This document shows positions 1 to 10,449 of a stretch of 64,000 bases of DNA, piece by piece; positions within the stretch are counted from its first letter, which is position 1; every line of letters starts with the position of its first letter. The notes beneath the pieces were generated by a model. That model was not told the DNA's origin, searched no databases, and saw only the letters and a program-made list of their open reading frames with translations. The stretch lies in contig CP136065.1 in NCBI GenBank assembly GCA_032622095.1, positions 203,804,618 to 203,868,617 of the forward strand. The letters run 5' to 3'. The stretch is from Siphonodentalium dalli. Lineage: Eukaryota > Mollusca > Scaphopoda > Gadilida > Siphonodentaliidae. Position numbers and translations under genes: made by a program.

Positions 1-675
1 CTTTTGAGGCAGGTACCCACCTCGAAAATACTGTCCGGTTAGTCCTGTACACCCCGGAATTTAGTTGCAATCCACCAGACCCGGCGGACAGTTTTTGTTG
101 TTCAATCAAGAGTCGAAATGGATTAGTTGGTTGGCTGCCTTTCGTTAACAGTGGCACGTTTTTGGGCAACTGCTTTTCTGTTGCAACTATAGTATACTGA
201 TCATTGCAAGTTTAGTTACCGAGTACAGTTTTTCGTGTAAGGTCATTAACCAAAGAATCATTTATGGAAATATTGTTAGACAAGAATATTACAATGCCCT
301 CCATGACCAAGGCCGTAGCAACAGGATTGTTTTGATGGTGGGAGGTGTAGATGTATTTTCCAATAGTTTGATATTTCAGCCAGTATATAGCGTGAAATTT
401 GATACTTAAAAAACAATTAAAATTCGATTAATTTCAGAAAAAAACAAATCGGGACCCATGGCTGTTCTTTTTCATTATGGCCACTTTCGGGACCCACCAC
501 CCGAGTTTTGATTACGATTGTATAAAGTTTTAACTACATTTTTCGGGTATATATATACACCCCTTTATTTTTATGTTTTAAACTACAGTCACCCACTCAT
601 ATTTCGGAGAATTTTCGCTAATATTACATATTATAGCATAGCCATAAAATATGCAGATGTTTATTTCCATTTCTA

Positions 676-1546
676 TGAGAGGCAAATTCACATTTCATAA
701 TTAATTTCAGTTAAGCAATAGCACTTAAGCATAATTATTTGCGATTAAGCGCAATTCATGGTTATACTGTATGTAACTATGTACCCCTGGTGAATAAATA
801 GGTGTATCTATAACTAAACCTGAACTCATATTGACATATCACCTCCTTGTTTTCATTGCTTTGGATAGTTGGGATTGTGAACTTGCCTAAATTCTTTATC
901 AAAATGGGTGACTCGCGACAGTATTACCTTCTGTTTTAGTCGAGTCGAGGAACCAACCCATCAAAGCTTAAGTGTGATCAGATATCGATTATTGAAGTTT
1001 GTTATTTCAATGGATTGCTGCCCAGAAACACGCTGTGAAAAGGGTGGTTTCGGTCAAAATTGCGGATGAAGATGGATAACTCTAAAACAAGTGGTAATAC
1101 AGTAAAATTTCGTGATACTTTAGTAATTATACGGCCATATTTTGTTGAACAAAATGTTTATAAATCACACGTTTTTTTGAAATTTGATACCATAGTTGAC
1201 AGTGGGCAGCATTATTTTTTGCAGTTAATCGATTCTGATAATTAAAGCTTATTTTGAAGAAATATTGTTGTTGTTGTATCTTTATAATATGGGTCTCTCT
1301 GATCGGATTGAGGACCTTTAGTTTAAATTAGCCAAATGCAGATACACCCGGTCATGCTAATAGTTAGGTTATATGGGTAGTTACACTTACTCTCAAGCAA
1401 CTCATAGCGCTTAATCGCAATTAATTGCACTTAAGCGCAATTCATTTCAATTATATATGCGCAAATGCCATATGTGTGCTTCAGCGCAATATGTGGTATA
1501 TATGCGCTTAAGCGCAATTCATTAATAAATGTGAATTTGACCTCCC
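676..1546. repeat. Inverted repeats rich in TTAAGCGCAA motifs
   Basis: The segments at about 676-760 and 1,385-1,546 are imperfect inverted copies of each other. Both carry several TTAAGCGCAATTCA-like motifs and the phrase AAATGTGAATTTG (or its complement). They could be subterminal repeats of a MITE or of the larger element around them. No clear target duplication was found. The small open frames here show no recognisable protein. Confidence 0.45.
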
Positions 1547-2276
1547 ATACAGTTAATTTTTTGTCTATATATATGAACGAGTAGGGTCTGTCTGCATGTC
1601 TTCTGTCCGCTTAAATTTGAATATATATGCGACCGTTTGCGTTAAAAACTTCCCAACCAAATTATCCAGTGTGTGAATCAATGTGGAAACAATTAATTAT
1701 GGCGCGATTTGAATACAATAGGACAAAAATCACGTGCCTATATAATTACAAAAGTAACTTGCATCTGGTTCCACATTCAGTTGTACGCTATAGATTGGAA
1801 TTTTACCCGCTATATACATGTAGGAAACACAACACTTCTACATTAATGGACAGCCAAGGTGGGATTAAGAATACAACAACTCGAAAGAACACTGGAGTTT
1901 CCCTGATGATGTTTCTATTCTCTATATCAACCGAGAGTACCAATATTTCGTATAGTATTGTATAGTATAGTATTGTATAGTATTTTATTATAAATAATTT
2001 TTATTTTTTATTTTCAATCATTTTATTTTCAAACATTCATTCGGGTGTTGTAAAATCCCATCGTCGATTGCCTCAGCGAAGCCGCAAGCCTTTGCCTCAC
2101 AGTGGTTACACATATGAAGGCAGGCATGCGATCCTCTCGTCAGTAGCACCTGGAATTATAAAATAATATCGCTTAGTGGACTTGAACTGCTGTACACCTT
2201 GAGCTGTACACCCTTCCGACTGTATGTTTTAGTCGCCTCCTCACTATTGTTTTAACCATTGCTGAATATTGAAAAC

Positions 2277-3320
2277 TAGAGGTGCCACGATTATTTATTT
2301 TGATAATCGATAATCGGTCGTCAATAATCGACTATAATCGATTAATCGTACCTAATAACATAAGTGGAATTATTCCATAATATGGCCTATTGGCTGCGTG
2401 CTGGTTAACTGCACTGTTGCTGGTTGCTTGAGGCTTGCGGCTTATGTAATTATTACGTTAATAAAGTGCATGATAAACCACTGTTAATGAACACAATGAA
2501 TTCAATATCAGCACAGTTCGCGGCGAGTTTATGGTTATAATATTTGTGAGTTCATTAGAACGAACGTAACGATTAATTTGAGTGTTATGAAAAGCCAAAC
2601 ATACAAACAATATAAAAGTAGGAATGCACGATGGATGGCCGGTGGTTCCTAAAACAAGGAAACTATAAATTTCATCAAACTTCCAGAGTGTGGATAACAA
2701 TCACAAAGGTGTGCCCCCACCCGCAAATTGCAGTTAAGTATTTGATAATATGGAGTTTCATTCAGCATTCACATCATGATGTGCGATAACCTGTACTAGT
2801 AACATCTAAGTATACGTATGCAAACAAAGTATACTCGCAAATGACATCGCGGAGAACATCGCTGACTAAATGCCGTAGGTTCCCTGGTTTTCAGGGAATG
2901 TTAATCAACTTCCCATTGGTCCAATCAGATTCAAGGCGAGTGCATTCAGTTCATTGAACACGGTGACAGTCTGCTCATTTCAAAGACATAGTGCCACCTT
3001 TCAAGTATAAATATACAATGACATCGCCATAAGTTCAAAGCTGCAGTGCCGCCAATTTGTAGAATATACAACGACCCGAATAGTAACCATATCGCATCAA
3101 CAAATGAACTGTCTACTGTTTGCAACATAAGTTAGTAGTACTCATGTTTTCGGAATCTCATTTATTCGCCAGCAAAGGTTGTTAACCCTTCGGGTGTAGA
3201 TTAATATGTGTAAAACAAACATCGAAATAAATAATGCAGATTAATCGACGATGGAAATGGTAATCGATTATCGGCTTTATCAACGGTTCATCGATTATAC
3301 GATTAATCGTGGCACTCCTA
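2277..3320. mobile_element. Non-autonomous hAT-type transposon (MITE), 1,044 bp
   Basis: The ends read TAGAGGTGCCACGATTA and TAATCGTGGCACTCCTA, imperfect terminal inverted repeats with TCGATTAATCG-type subterminal motifs. The element is flanked by a perfect 8-bp duplication, TTGAAAAC, at 2,269-2,276 and 3,321-3,328. An 8-bp duplication with TAGNG-like ends is the hallmark of hAT elements. No transposase frame is present, so it must have been moved in trans. Confidence 0.88.
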
Positions 3321-3328
3321 TTGAAAAC

Positions 3329-3975
3329 AATAATTTTCTAAGTCGAAAAATGTCATATAACTCCACACAAAAAGGTCTGACATATTTCATAATCATATAT
3401 GTTCGCATGTTCCCATGGTACTAAATATATATATGCCAAGCCAAAACAAAACAAATAACCGCAAAACTTAGGAATAAAAACTCGGAAAATTGCATCCACG
3501 AAAGGACGAACAAGCTGCTTCCTGTATAACCCCACAAGTTGTGGGCCACAACTCTTTGCGAGTGTATAATCAAATATAAAGGGTAAAAATCGGCACACCG
3601 CTGCATTTTTCTGAAAAAAGTTGGATGTAAATAAAAAAATTTTATGTCGGACTTCCGAGAGTGATGACAAGTCAGAGTTAACAATATGACATACATCAAA
3701 AGTTATATGTTTACCAAACATGTACTTCGTAGTCGGATTTCAGTTACAGGTTACAGTTCAGTTATATATATAAGTCACCGCCTGGATGTTATGTTGTACC
3801 AGGAGACATATACAACATTATGAACACCCAGAACCATTGTGGCCACGCAAAAGTCAAATGAAACGCCCATCATCTGCGGCAAAATTGCTTTTTCGACCAG
3901 AAATTGAAGATGGCAGATCTCAGCAAAATCACGACTAAGCGGACAGATTTTTTACAACTAATGATTAAATTTTTC
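3329..3975. other. No gene recognised
   Basis: AT-rich DNA between the hAT MITE and the right inverted end of the 4-kb element. Overlapping minus-strand open frames of about 90-120 codons occur but resemble no family I recognise and have no supporting context. Confidence 0.5.
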
Positions 3976-4021
3976 GGGACTAACCGGACAGTATTTTCGA
4001 GGTGGGTACCTACATCAAAAG

Positions 4022-4467
4022 ATGAAAATTGGAATTTTGAGACAGTCCGTGAAAATACTCAAAAGATGCGTTTGTGGGGGGAAAACAGGCCTTTCGATCG
4101 GTGTATAGGTTGTTGCGACAGTTGTCTGCGATGAATGTGAAAAGTATGATTTTCTGGGATATTTTGGGGAAGAAATCGTCTCGCGGCGATGATTAAATGA
4201 CATTTTTTCCGCGATCGAACAATGGCAACTGACTTAAATTGATCGTTGGTGTCCGAACATTAGCGAAGAAATATTCACTCACCTTCAGTTGGTCAGATAT
4301 GGTATCCAAGCGTTTATTTTCCCAAAAAAACGTCAAAAAATGTCAACAAATATTTGTCGACAGATATTTCTCCACCTCGAAATCTGCGACTTCCCGTTTT
4401 GGTTCGTGTCCGTTGATCCACTGTGTGGGCTCGACCAAAGCATAGCGACCCTGTTCGCTGCCAGGGG
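4022..4467. other. Unassigned DNA with a short coding-like stretch
   Basis: No complete gene is seen. On the minus strand a stretch at about 4,350-4,467 stays open for roughly 35 codons, ending against the U2 fragment at 4,468. I cannot match it to a family. It may be the remains of whatever was joined to the U2 sequence. Confidence 0.35.
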
Positions 4468-4495
4468 GAACAGATACTACACTTTGATCTTAGCC
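4468..4495 (-). pseudogene. 28-nt U2 snRNA target-site fragment
   Basis: On the minus strand this reads GGCTAAGATCAAAGTGTAGT followed by ATCTGTTC: the U2 region around the branch-site recognition sequence, with one extra A. It spans both LINE insertion points without a poly(A) tail. One edge is fused to a truncated family A ORF1 (4,496-4,824), the other to unrelated DNA. Confidence 0.85.
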
Positions 4496-4824
4496 GCACG
4501 CCCTTAATCCTTGGACCACAAAATCCTGGTTTATGTGGAACGGCAACCACATCACTCTCACTGTAAACTTCCGCTGCCAGAAAGGTTGGAAATTCACACT
4601 GATTCCGGTAGTTGAATCCACTATCGGGACCGCACACAGCCCAGCCTGGTAGTAGTCAAAGTCCGCCTGCTATGTAAAGACGAGGTACTGGACCTTACTC
4701 AGATCTACAGCTTCCTTCAGCAAGGCCATCAGGATTTGTCCGTTCACATGTCCACGATTCTTTCCATATACATTCAACTGGAGGGTCTATTCTAGACCCT
4801 ATCCTCCATCACATCGTCCACCAT
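4496..4824 (-). pseudogene. Family A' LINE ORF1, 5' remnant
   Basis: The minus strand from the ATG at 4,824 encodes a divergent copy of the ORF1 N-terminus seen at 11,470-12,036: MEDRV near the start, then, near the end, a stretch like the KxTVKIMWVPYHVN block of the better copies (here KFTVRVMWLPFHIN). A TAG follows MEDRV and further damage is visible. The frame is cut off at GLRACG, where the 28-nt U2 fragment begins. ORF1 proteins of this clade are RNA-binding nucleocapsid-like proteins. This piece cannot make one. Confidence 0.75.
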
Positions 4825-4898
4825 GGATACGTCCCTGGCGGAACACAATAAAACAATAACCAATCAAAATAAGTAGGTCACACTAGCAAAATTATCAA

Positions 4899-4925
4899 GA
4901 TCTAGCCAAAAGGCCGAGAAGCGAT
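4899..4925 (-). pseudogene. U2 snRNA 5'-end fragment (copy 1)
   Basis: The minus strand reads ATCGCTTCTCGGCCTTTTGG then CTAGATC, the first ~27 nt of U2 snRNA (canonical CTAAGATC lacks one A here). It sits directly upstream of the 5' end of the LINE remnant, as in the other insertions. Unlike the others, the DNA upstream of this copy (from 4,926) does not match the conserved U2 spacer. Confidence 0.88.
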
Positions 4926-5504
4926 ACCAGTTTAGGTTTTCAATTCCAGGTCACTGTTCAAATCCACGACAGGAAATGGTTTGAATTAAACGCGCTTTAT
5001 TATTACCATGTATATATAAGTACAATAACAACAACACACTTTATACTTGCGTTTTGTTAGCTATATGTTTTCCCATAACACCACTAATAAATTTCACTAC
5101 ATGGAAATTGGCCCGAATATAGGGTGCAACAGACTGCGTACGTAATATCATAAATGGAAAGACCATTACTTCATGTACGAAAATTGAAATTCGCAGCTGG
5201 ATCATGAGATAAGTATACGTATCAATATAAATAAATAAAGGTAGAGCTACACTACCATGCGAGAAATCAAAACAGCCGGGTAACGGTAGAACGCACATAC
5301 CAGGCGAAACAAGAGCACACGCGCAACCACGCAGAGGTAGAACGAACCTAACATGCGGAACACGCATATCAATAACCGGGGTCAAACCACTCGCACTAGC
5401 CGAAATCCAGGGACGTTCCGAGGTCGGGTGGGGGTCGCAGTAGAAAGGCCATAATTCGGTTAGAAAATCCGGTCGTTGTATATACATAGTGTGTTAGATT
5501 AAGA

Positions 5505-7190
5505 TTTAGGAAGAGATATCCGGTGGAACCCCCTCCTGCGCGAGACTGGGGGTGCCGGACACGGCACTGTTCCTGGCGTCCAAATTCGCTCTTTAACTCA
5601 TTGTCGGTAGCGAAACCGCACTGGTCGTTCGGCTGACCCATAGCGTCGGAGACGGCATCACTATCGGGATGCTTGTCCTCACTAAAAACATTAAACTCTG
5701 GTGCCTCCTTAACCACATATTTGGCGGAGCGTGGGTCCTCCTCGATCTCGTCATGCGAACTGCGCGTTTGCTTCCGGAGCGAAGAAAGGTCACCACTGGC
5801 ATCCATTTTTCCCCCTTCCGGAACGACGACAACTTTTGGCGTAGTGTCCACTTCTGGTTCTACATTTGCGTCCTTGGCCTCGGGGCCCCTGTGCTGGGAC
5901 CTCGGGCTGTGTGTGCTGTGTGGCAGCAGCAGACTTCTGTACTGAAGCCAACTTTAACACCTCGCTCTATTCTGCTGTCTTGTCCATGTACTGGGGGTGG
6001 CGTTTAGGACCTACTCCCCCGTTCCCACTACGCATGGGGCAGCTGGGATCACTGCGGACGTGCCCCTCCCGCCAGTCGACATAAATTTCAACTCAGTATA
6101 TCATCTGAGTCGATCAGGACTGGCCGGAAAGCTATTTCCAGACATTGGGGATATACCAGGAAATTCCTTGTTTTGATTGGAAGCGGTACCAGAAACCGCT
6201 AACCCTGATTGGCTAACCGATAACAGCTGCACGTGTCCCGTAAAAATAGCTCAGGTGTCATCTGTATACAGCGAACGCAATAGTCGTTTAACTCAGTCAT
6301 GTGGCACTGATTTAAAGTTAGTTTTAATAGTCGTATTGATTTTGACCAGCTGCTTTATTAAAGAAAAACACTTTTGGCAAATGGCATGATTCTGATCGGC
6401 GGCGAAATAACTGATGCCGATATTCAGTGTTCTGTACTAGTAAATATCTGCCTCTCGTAACATTCCAATACAACCGCATAAATTATTCCTTATTTGGAAC
6501 GTATGTGACATCAGTATGATGTCACGATATTGGGGGAAGCCCATTGTTCTGGAAATGGGTTTTTACATGAATTCGTGTCGACGTAATATTATAATTATTA
6601 CGGAGATGTTTACGTCGACTGCCCTCCCGCTAACACAGAGGCGGCCGCCCTGGCACTGTTATAAGCATCTTCATGCCATTTTGGAGTTCTACCACGTCGG
6701 GAATGCTATTAAAACGCAGCGGATCACTAACAAATGTTACACGCTTAACCCCGGTCCCGATACCGTCGCCATCCTTCTCCTCAACTACGTCCACACTTTC
6801 GCCAAAACGGTCGAAATAACGCCCCCGGAAACTGTCCTTGACATACAAGGGCAGCCAGTGTACTTTCACAATGAACTTCTGGCGGGATTGCGGGTAAAAG
6901 TCATACAAATGGTCATTGCGCCTTGACCTAGTGGCCCCAATGTTGTTAAGTGTGGCAGGCCTGGCGTCGGAAGTAGAATCTTTAACACAATATCGTCCAT
7001 TTACCAGAGGACTCAATTAAGGAAATGGATTATGTCCCTGCGCGAAGCGCGCTTCCCCGTGCAACTAACCCGTGTGCAGCAACCTAACATATCTTGGCTA
7101 ATTAGATATAATGGTATTATCTCTTTCTTTGTTGTCATCTTGATCGTGATTAGAACTGATCTGATAACTACAGGGGTGACCGGAGACTAC
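5505..7190 (-). pseudogene. Family B ORF1 (gag-like), broken
   Basis: Homologous to the ORF1 of the other B copies. The N-terminal segment (about 7,020-7,190) has the RRDVVDFL-like motif. The middle (6,630-7,016) contains the block NNIGATRS...HLYDFYP and VKVHWLPLYVKDSF, and the C-terminal part (5,505-5,851) is acidic and lysine-rich. A 549-bp DNA element splits the protein just before its CCHC zinc knuckle, and a deletion near 7,020 joins the N-terminal part out of register. ORF1 would coat LINE RNA; this copy cannot be translated whole. Confidence 0.75.
6073..6621. mobile_element. 549-bp MITE with 9-bp target duplication, Mutator-like
   Basis: The terminal inverted repeats are CAGTCGACATAAA and TTTACGTCGACTG (13 bp, one mismatch). 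The flanks are a 9-bp duplication CCCTCCCGC at 6,064-6,072 and 6,622-6,630. The empty site is visible in the homologous B copy at about 54,330, which confirms the insertion. A 9-bp duplication suits Mutator-like elements; Merlin is an alternative. No transposase is encoded. Confidence 0.85.
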
Positions 7191-7333
7191 CCTTGCAGCT
7201 GGGTAATGTCCAGCAGGTAGCCAGCCGTTCCGGAACCCCTGAAACGTTTGTAAATACACAAAAGCCCCCGTCGAGTCCCTCCCTGGCTTGTATAGCTGGT
7301 CACATAAAGATCATTTCCAGGGTACACACAGGG

Positions 7334-8436
7334 TAGTGCTGTGCGTCGGATCCGACATGAACCCAAAATCCGATCCGACAGCATTTTTGAAAATCCGAAT
7401 CCGATGGCTATTTTGAATCCGATCCGAATCCGAAATCCGATGTCAATTTTGAATCCGAATCCGATGTGTATCGCTAAATCCGATCCAAAATCCGACCTGA
7501 ATCCGCAACATATAAATTGCAAATAGTGTGACATCGTGTAAAATGTGTGTCTCAACATCAAACTTTTGTTGCTGAGGTCAAGGGATGGGTCATTGGGGTG
7601 AAGGGGGACTATAGAGTGCACTACTCAGTGTAGAGTGTAGACGCATATAAGAAAAGTTTAACGGGATGATCGGGATTGGGGATTCGGGAATCTGGAACTT
7701 TGTCCTAACTTACATGTACCTAAGTGGCAGTACTGTAAGTGTAAGACACTATGTAGTAAGTACAGTGTAAGTGACATAGTGGTACGAAGTTACGAACTAA
7801 CAAAACATCTGTACTCTGTACTCTAGTCTGTACTGCTCTGTAATTTAAGTTGATGGAGTCTGGAACGACTGGACGGATTGGTGTATGTAGTCTGTAGTAC
7901 TTGTACTGTAGTACTATCAAAACTATGTATGTATTTTTTATGTAATAAGTACGAAACGGTCATACTATATTCATCCGAAGTTCGAATTAATATAGTATAA
8001 TAGTATATACAATTATACATAGCCTACTTAATAAGTAGGCTATGTATAATTGTATATATTCAGTTCTGAGAAAATGTGTTTTCACGGAATCGTGACGTCA
8101 GATTTCCTAGAAATTTCGTCTGACCTTGACACACTAAGATGGCAGTAAGAGTAGCCTACATTTATATAGGCCCTACGTTTAATCTGAGACTCTTGAGACT
8201 GAGTTAAAAACTTAGAATCCAAGTTATCCACCCCATAAATGTAACATGATGGAGATTGGTTTGTACGGTCCGATCCAGACGATCCAAATCCGACAGCATT
8301 TTTGAAAATCCGTCTCCGAATCCGAATCAGACGACAATTCTGGATCCGATCCGGATCCGAATCAGATTTTTTAAACATTGTAAATCCGATACGAATCCGA
8401 TCGGATTCGGATTATCGGATCCGACGCACAGCACTA
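7334..8436. mobile_element. hAT-like MITE with TAGTGCTGTGCGTCGGATCC ends, 1,103 bp
   Basis: The ends TAGTGCTGTGCGTCGGATCC and its complement form terminal inverted repeats. Many short ATCCGA/CCGAAT repeats lie inside both ends. The homologous B sequence at about 61,615 lacks the insertion. TAGNG ends suggest hAT, but the 8-bp flanks do not match well, so the superfamily is tentative. The centre holds GTAC-rich simple sequence and a perfect 55-bp palindrome. No transposase is seen. Confidence 0.75.
8004..8058. repeat. Perfect 55-bp palindrome
   Basis: Two 27-nt arms containing ATACATAGCCTACTTA and its complement, separated by one base. It lies inside the MITE at 7,334-8,436 and would form a cruciform or hairpin. 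Confidence 0.9.
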
Positions 8437-8666
8437 ACAGAACACGGGAGTCCGAGAAAGAGCCCTAGGTGGGCTCCCCGAGATGTTACGCTTGTTAGGC
8501 AACTCGCAGAGCACCGAAGAGATGCATTGGATGCATAGCAGAGCTCCTTTGTCAGATATGAGAATCTGCCTTGGGACAGTGGCCTGTAATTTTGTTTAAG
8601 GCACTGATGTCACTTTAAGACTTTTAAACAACTCGACCAATTGGCTAGAAACAACCGACCTTTGTG

Positions 8667-8676
8667 GAACAGATAC
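8667..8676 (-). other. 10-nt U2 remnant between two LINEs
   Basis: The minus strand reads GTATCTGTTC, matching U2 immediately 3' of the family B insertion point. It joins the poly(A) tail of the element at 8,677 to the 5' end of copy B1, and is best read as the target duplication of B1. Confidence 0.8.
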
Positions 8677-9069
8677 TTTTTTTTATATATATAAAAGAAC
8701 TCCGTATACCGGTCTAAGGCCCGAGGGCACAAGACCGGGACCACTCCGAGGACTCGTCAACATCATGGTCCTCCTGGACCCATCGTGATATTGGGCAATG
8801 CCTCTTTTCTTGGGCTTGATGTTAAGCCTTCTTTTGTGGGCGCAATGCCTCTTCTCGAGTCATCTTTTTCTGCTTTGTGATGTCTTTTCAAAGCGACCTT
8901 GTATATTTTATCAAGGATTTTGTTAAAATGTATACATTAATACATTTATAAAAACTGACCTTTATAGTCTGTTATGAGGTCACGAATGACTACAATATAA
9001 AGAAAAATTATATAAGTAACAAGACATATACTGTCAGTTGTCATCGGATACTTTTGATGTGGCTATGAA

Positions 9070-9744
9070 TGTATCGTGAAGTTGCGTGCGCAAAGCTGCA
9101 ATTTGTTCTGAGTAATTACCGGGATTGAGTTTTTCCGCTGAACAAAGATTAAAATATTGTCGTTCAAGACTGCGTATAGTAGATTTTTGTTAAAAAGAAA
9201 GCTGTTGACTATGTGAAGTGATAAAGGACTTCACCTGCCCCTTGACCCCCTCCCACCATTCGGACGTGACGGCAGAGGCGGTCACACCCGACATGAGAGA
9301 AAACCAAAAGGAGACCAAGTCCTTCTGGAAAGTGCTATCGTGTAAAGTTTTAGCATTTGCTTTCCAGTAACCGCGTCCGAAAGATCGACAATTAAATTTC
9401 TTTATACGGAACAAAACGGCATCATGATCCGATAAACAGCCGGACTCGGAAACGTAGAAACGGTCGATCCGAGAAGCACTACTTCCCCCGAGTCCAGGTA
9501 TATTTAAATGAGGAGATATTTGGATAGCAGCACCGCGGGCAGTGTTGGTACCATATGAATAAAAACCTTTCATGTCAAGAGTAGCATTTAAAGATAACGC
9601 ATCTAGTTGGCCTAAAATATGCGTTTCTTGCAAAAATATAATATCAATCGATTGGAAGCGAACAAGCATTTTCAACATGCGCTGTTTTTTTGTACTGCCC
9701 AGTCCATTGCAGTTAAGGGACGCAATGTGTAAGTTCGCCATCAT
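9070..9744 (-). pseudogene. Family A ORF2 N-terminus (APE endonuclease), deleted
   Basis: Starts MMANLHIASLNCNG, the usual beginning of the endonuclease, with LQETHI (metal-binding Glu) and SDHD (catalytic Asp-His). Compared with the copy at 39,364-40,209 it has lost about 110 residues between SPHLNI and SASRIDRFY, including the GGDFNF motif; the loss leaves the frame open. Homology stops near 9,070, where the B-type tail begins, so the reverse transcriptase is absent. The endonuclease would be inactive. Confidence 0.82.
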
Positions 9745-9745
9745 G

Positions 9746-10449
9746 CTAGTAATTTAAGGGAAAGGATACCACAGCAACATCGGCGAAACTAAATAAACAA
9801 ATAAAAATAATAAGGAGCGTTTGGTGAACGCGGACAACAACTCGGTCGACCGATGAACCGCAGCGTACCGCTGCACATCAGCCGACAAAGAAGGCCCCCG
9901 CACTAACCAAAACAAACTGACAGAAGAGAGCAGGGTCACCAAGTGCTGTACACTCGGATGACCCAATGCAAATAAAGACGGAAAACCAAGAAAGTGCGGA
10001 TAGCATAGCGACAAACGCGATCGATCAGAAAACAGTCTAAAACGGCCGCAATCTGTTCGACCGCACTCGTCGAAACTCCACCCACACACAATGGAGATTA
10101 AAGTAAAAAAGTGACAGAGCGACAACGACACCGGTCAGTCAGCGAACAGCGGATTACCGGTGTACGATAAACTAAAGAGACGAAATACAATAACATTGAG
10201 TGGACAACACAGCGACATACCCGATCGAGCAGAAAACAGCCTAAATCGGCCGTAATCTGATCCACCTGGCACGTCGATACGCTGTCCACCCAGAACAATA
10301 GAAAAGAAAATAACTTCGCCAAAACACTGGCGAATCGAAGGGGACGGTCCGGGGTCGGGGTGGGGGTGGTTGTAGATATAAGAACGTCTGAAAACACAAA
10401 TTCTTGAGTCGTTGGAACAGCCATGAATGTTAGTGTGCTGACGTCACAG
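9746..10449 (-). other. Family A inter-ORF region
   Basis: About 0.7 kb between ORF1 and ORF2, homologous to 40,210-40,978. Open frames here are low-complexity and not conserved as protein. It contains an ATAAGGAGCGTTT variant of a motif shared with other repeats in the window. Confidence 0.6.

Larger units (their letters stand above)
1..4021. mobile_element. Candidate large DNA element with inverted ends
   Basis: The first ~45 bases of the window (containing GGTACCCACCTCGAAAATAC and then CTGTCCGGTTAGTC) recur in inverted orientation at 3,976-4,021. TGTCCG-type motifs continue inward on both sides. This looks like a pair of terminal inverted repeats bounding about 4 kb. The left boundary may lie outside the window, so no target duplication can be tested. 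No transposase reading frame is visible, and the interior is AT-rich and holds a later hAT-type insertion. Superfamily not assigned. Confidence 0.4.
5096..8666 (-). mobile_element. Family B Tx1-like LINE, copy B1, 3'-truncated and twice invaded
   Basis: The minus strand carries the 5' untranslated region (8,437-8,666 and 7,200-7,333), ORF1 (about 7,190-5,505) and part of the inter-ORF region, homologous to the better copy at 49,503-54,718. Homology ends near 5,096, so all of ORF2 is missing. Two later DNA elements interrupt it, at 6,073-6,621 and 7,334-8,436. The 5' end abuts ten bases of U2 at 8,667. Confidence 0.82.

Noticed and set aside
518-700. Short open frames in 1-4,000 (including 1,627-1,965 and 3,353-3,721)
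   Set aside because: AT-rich, no recognisable domains, overlapping frames on the same DNA, and located within MITE-like sequence.
7334-8436. SINE or tRNA-derived element
   Set aside because: Terminal inverted repeats at both ends and no promoter boxes or tail; a DNA transposon fits better.
8437-8666. Possible structured RNA gene (also at 61,620-61,860)
   Set aside because: The conserved block first looked like an snRNA or SRP RNA target, but it does not match those RNAs and always precedes family B ORF1, so it is the LINE 5' leader.
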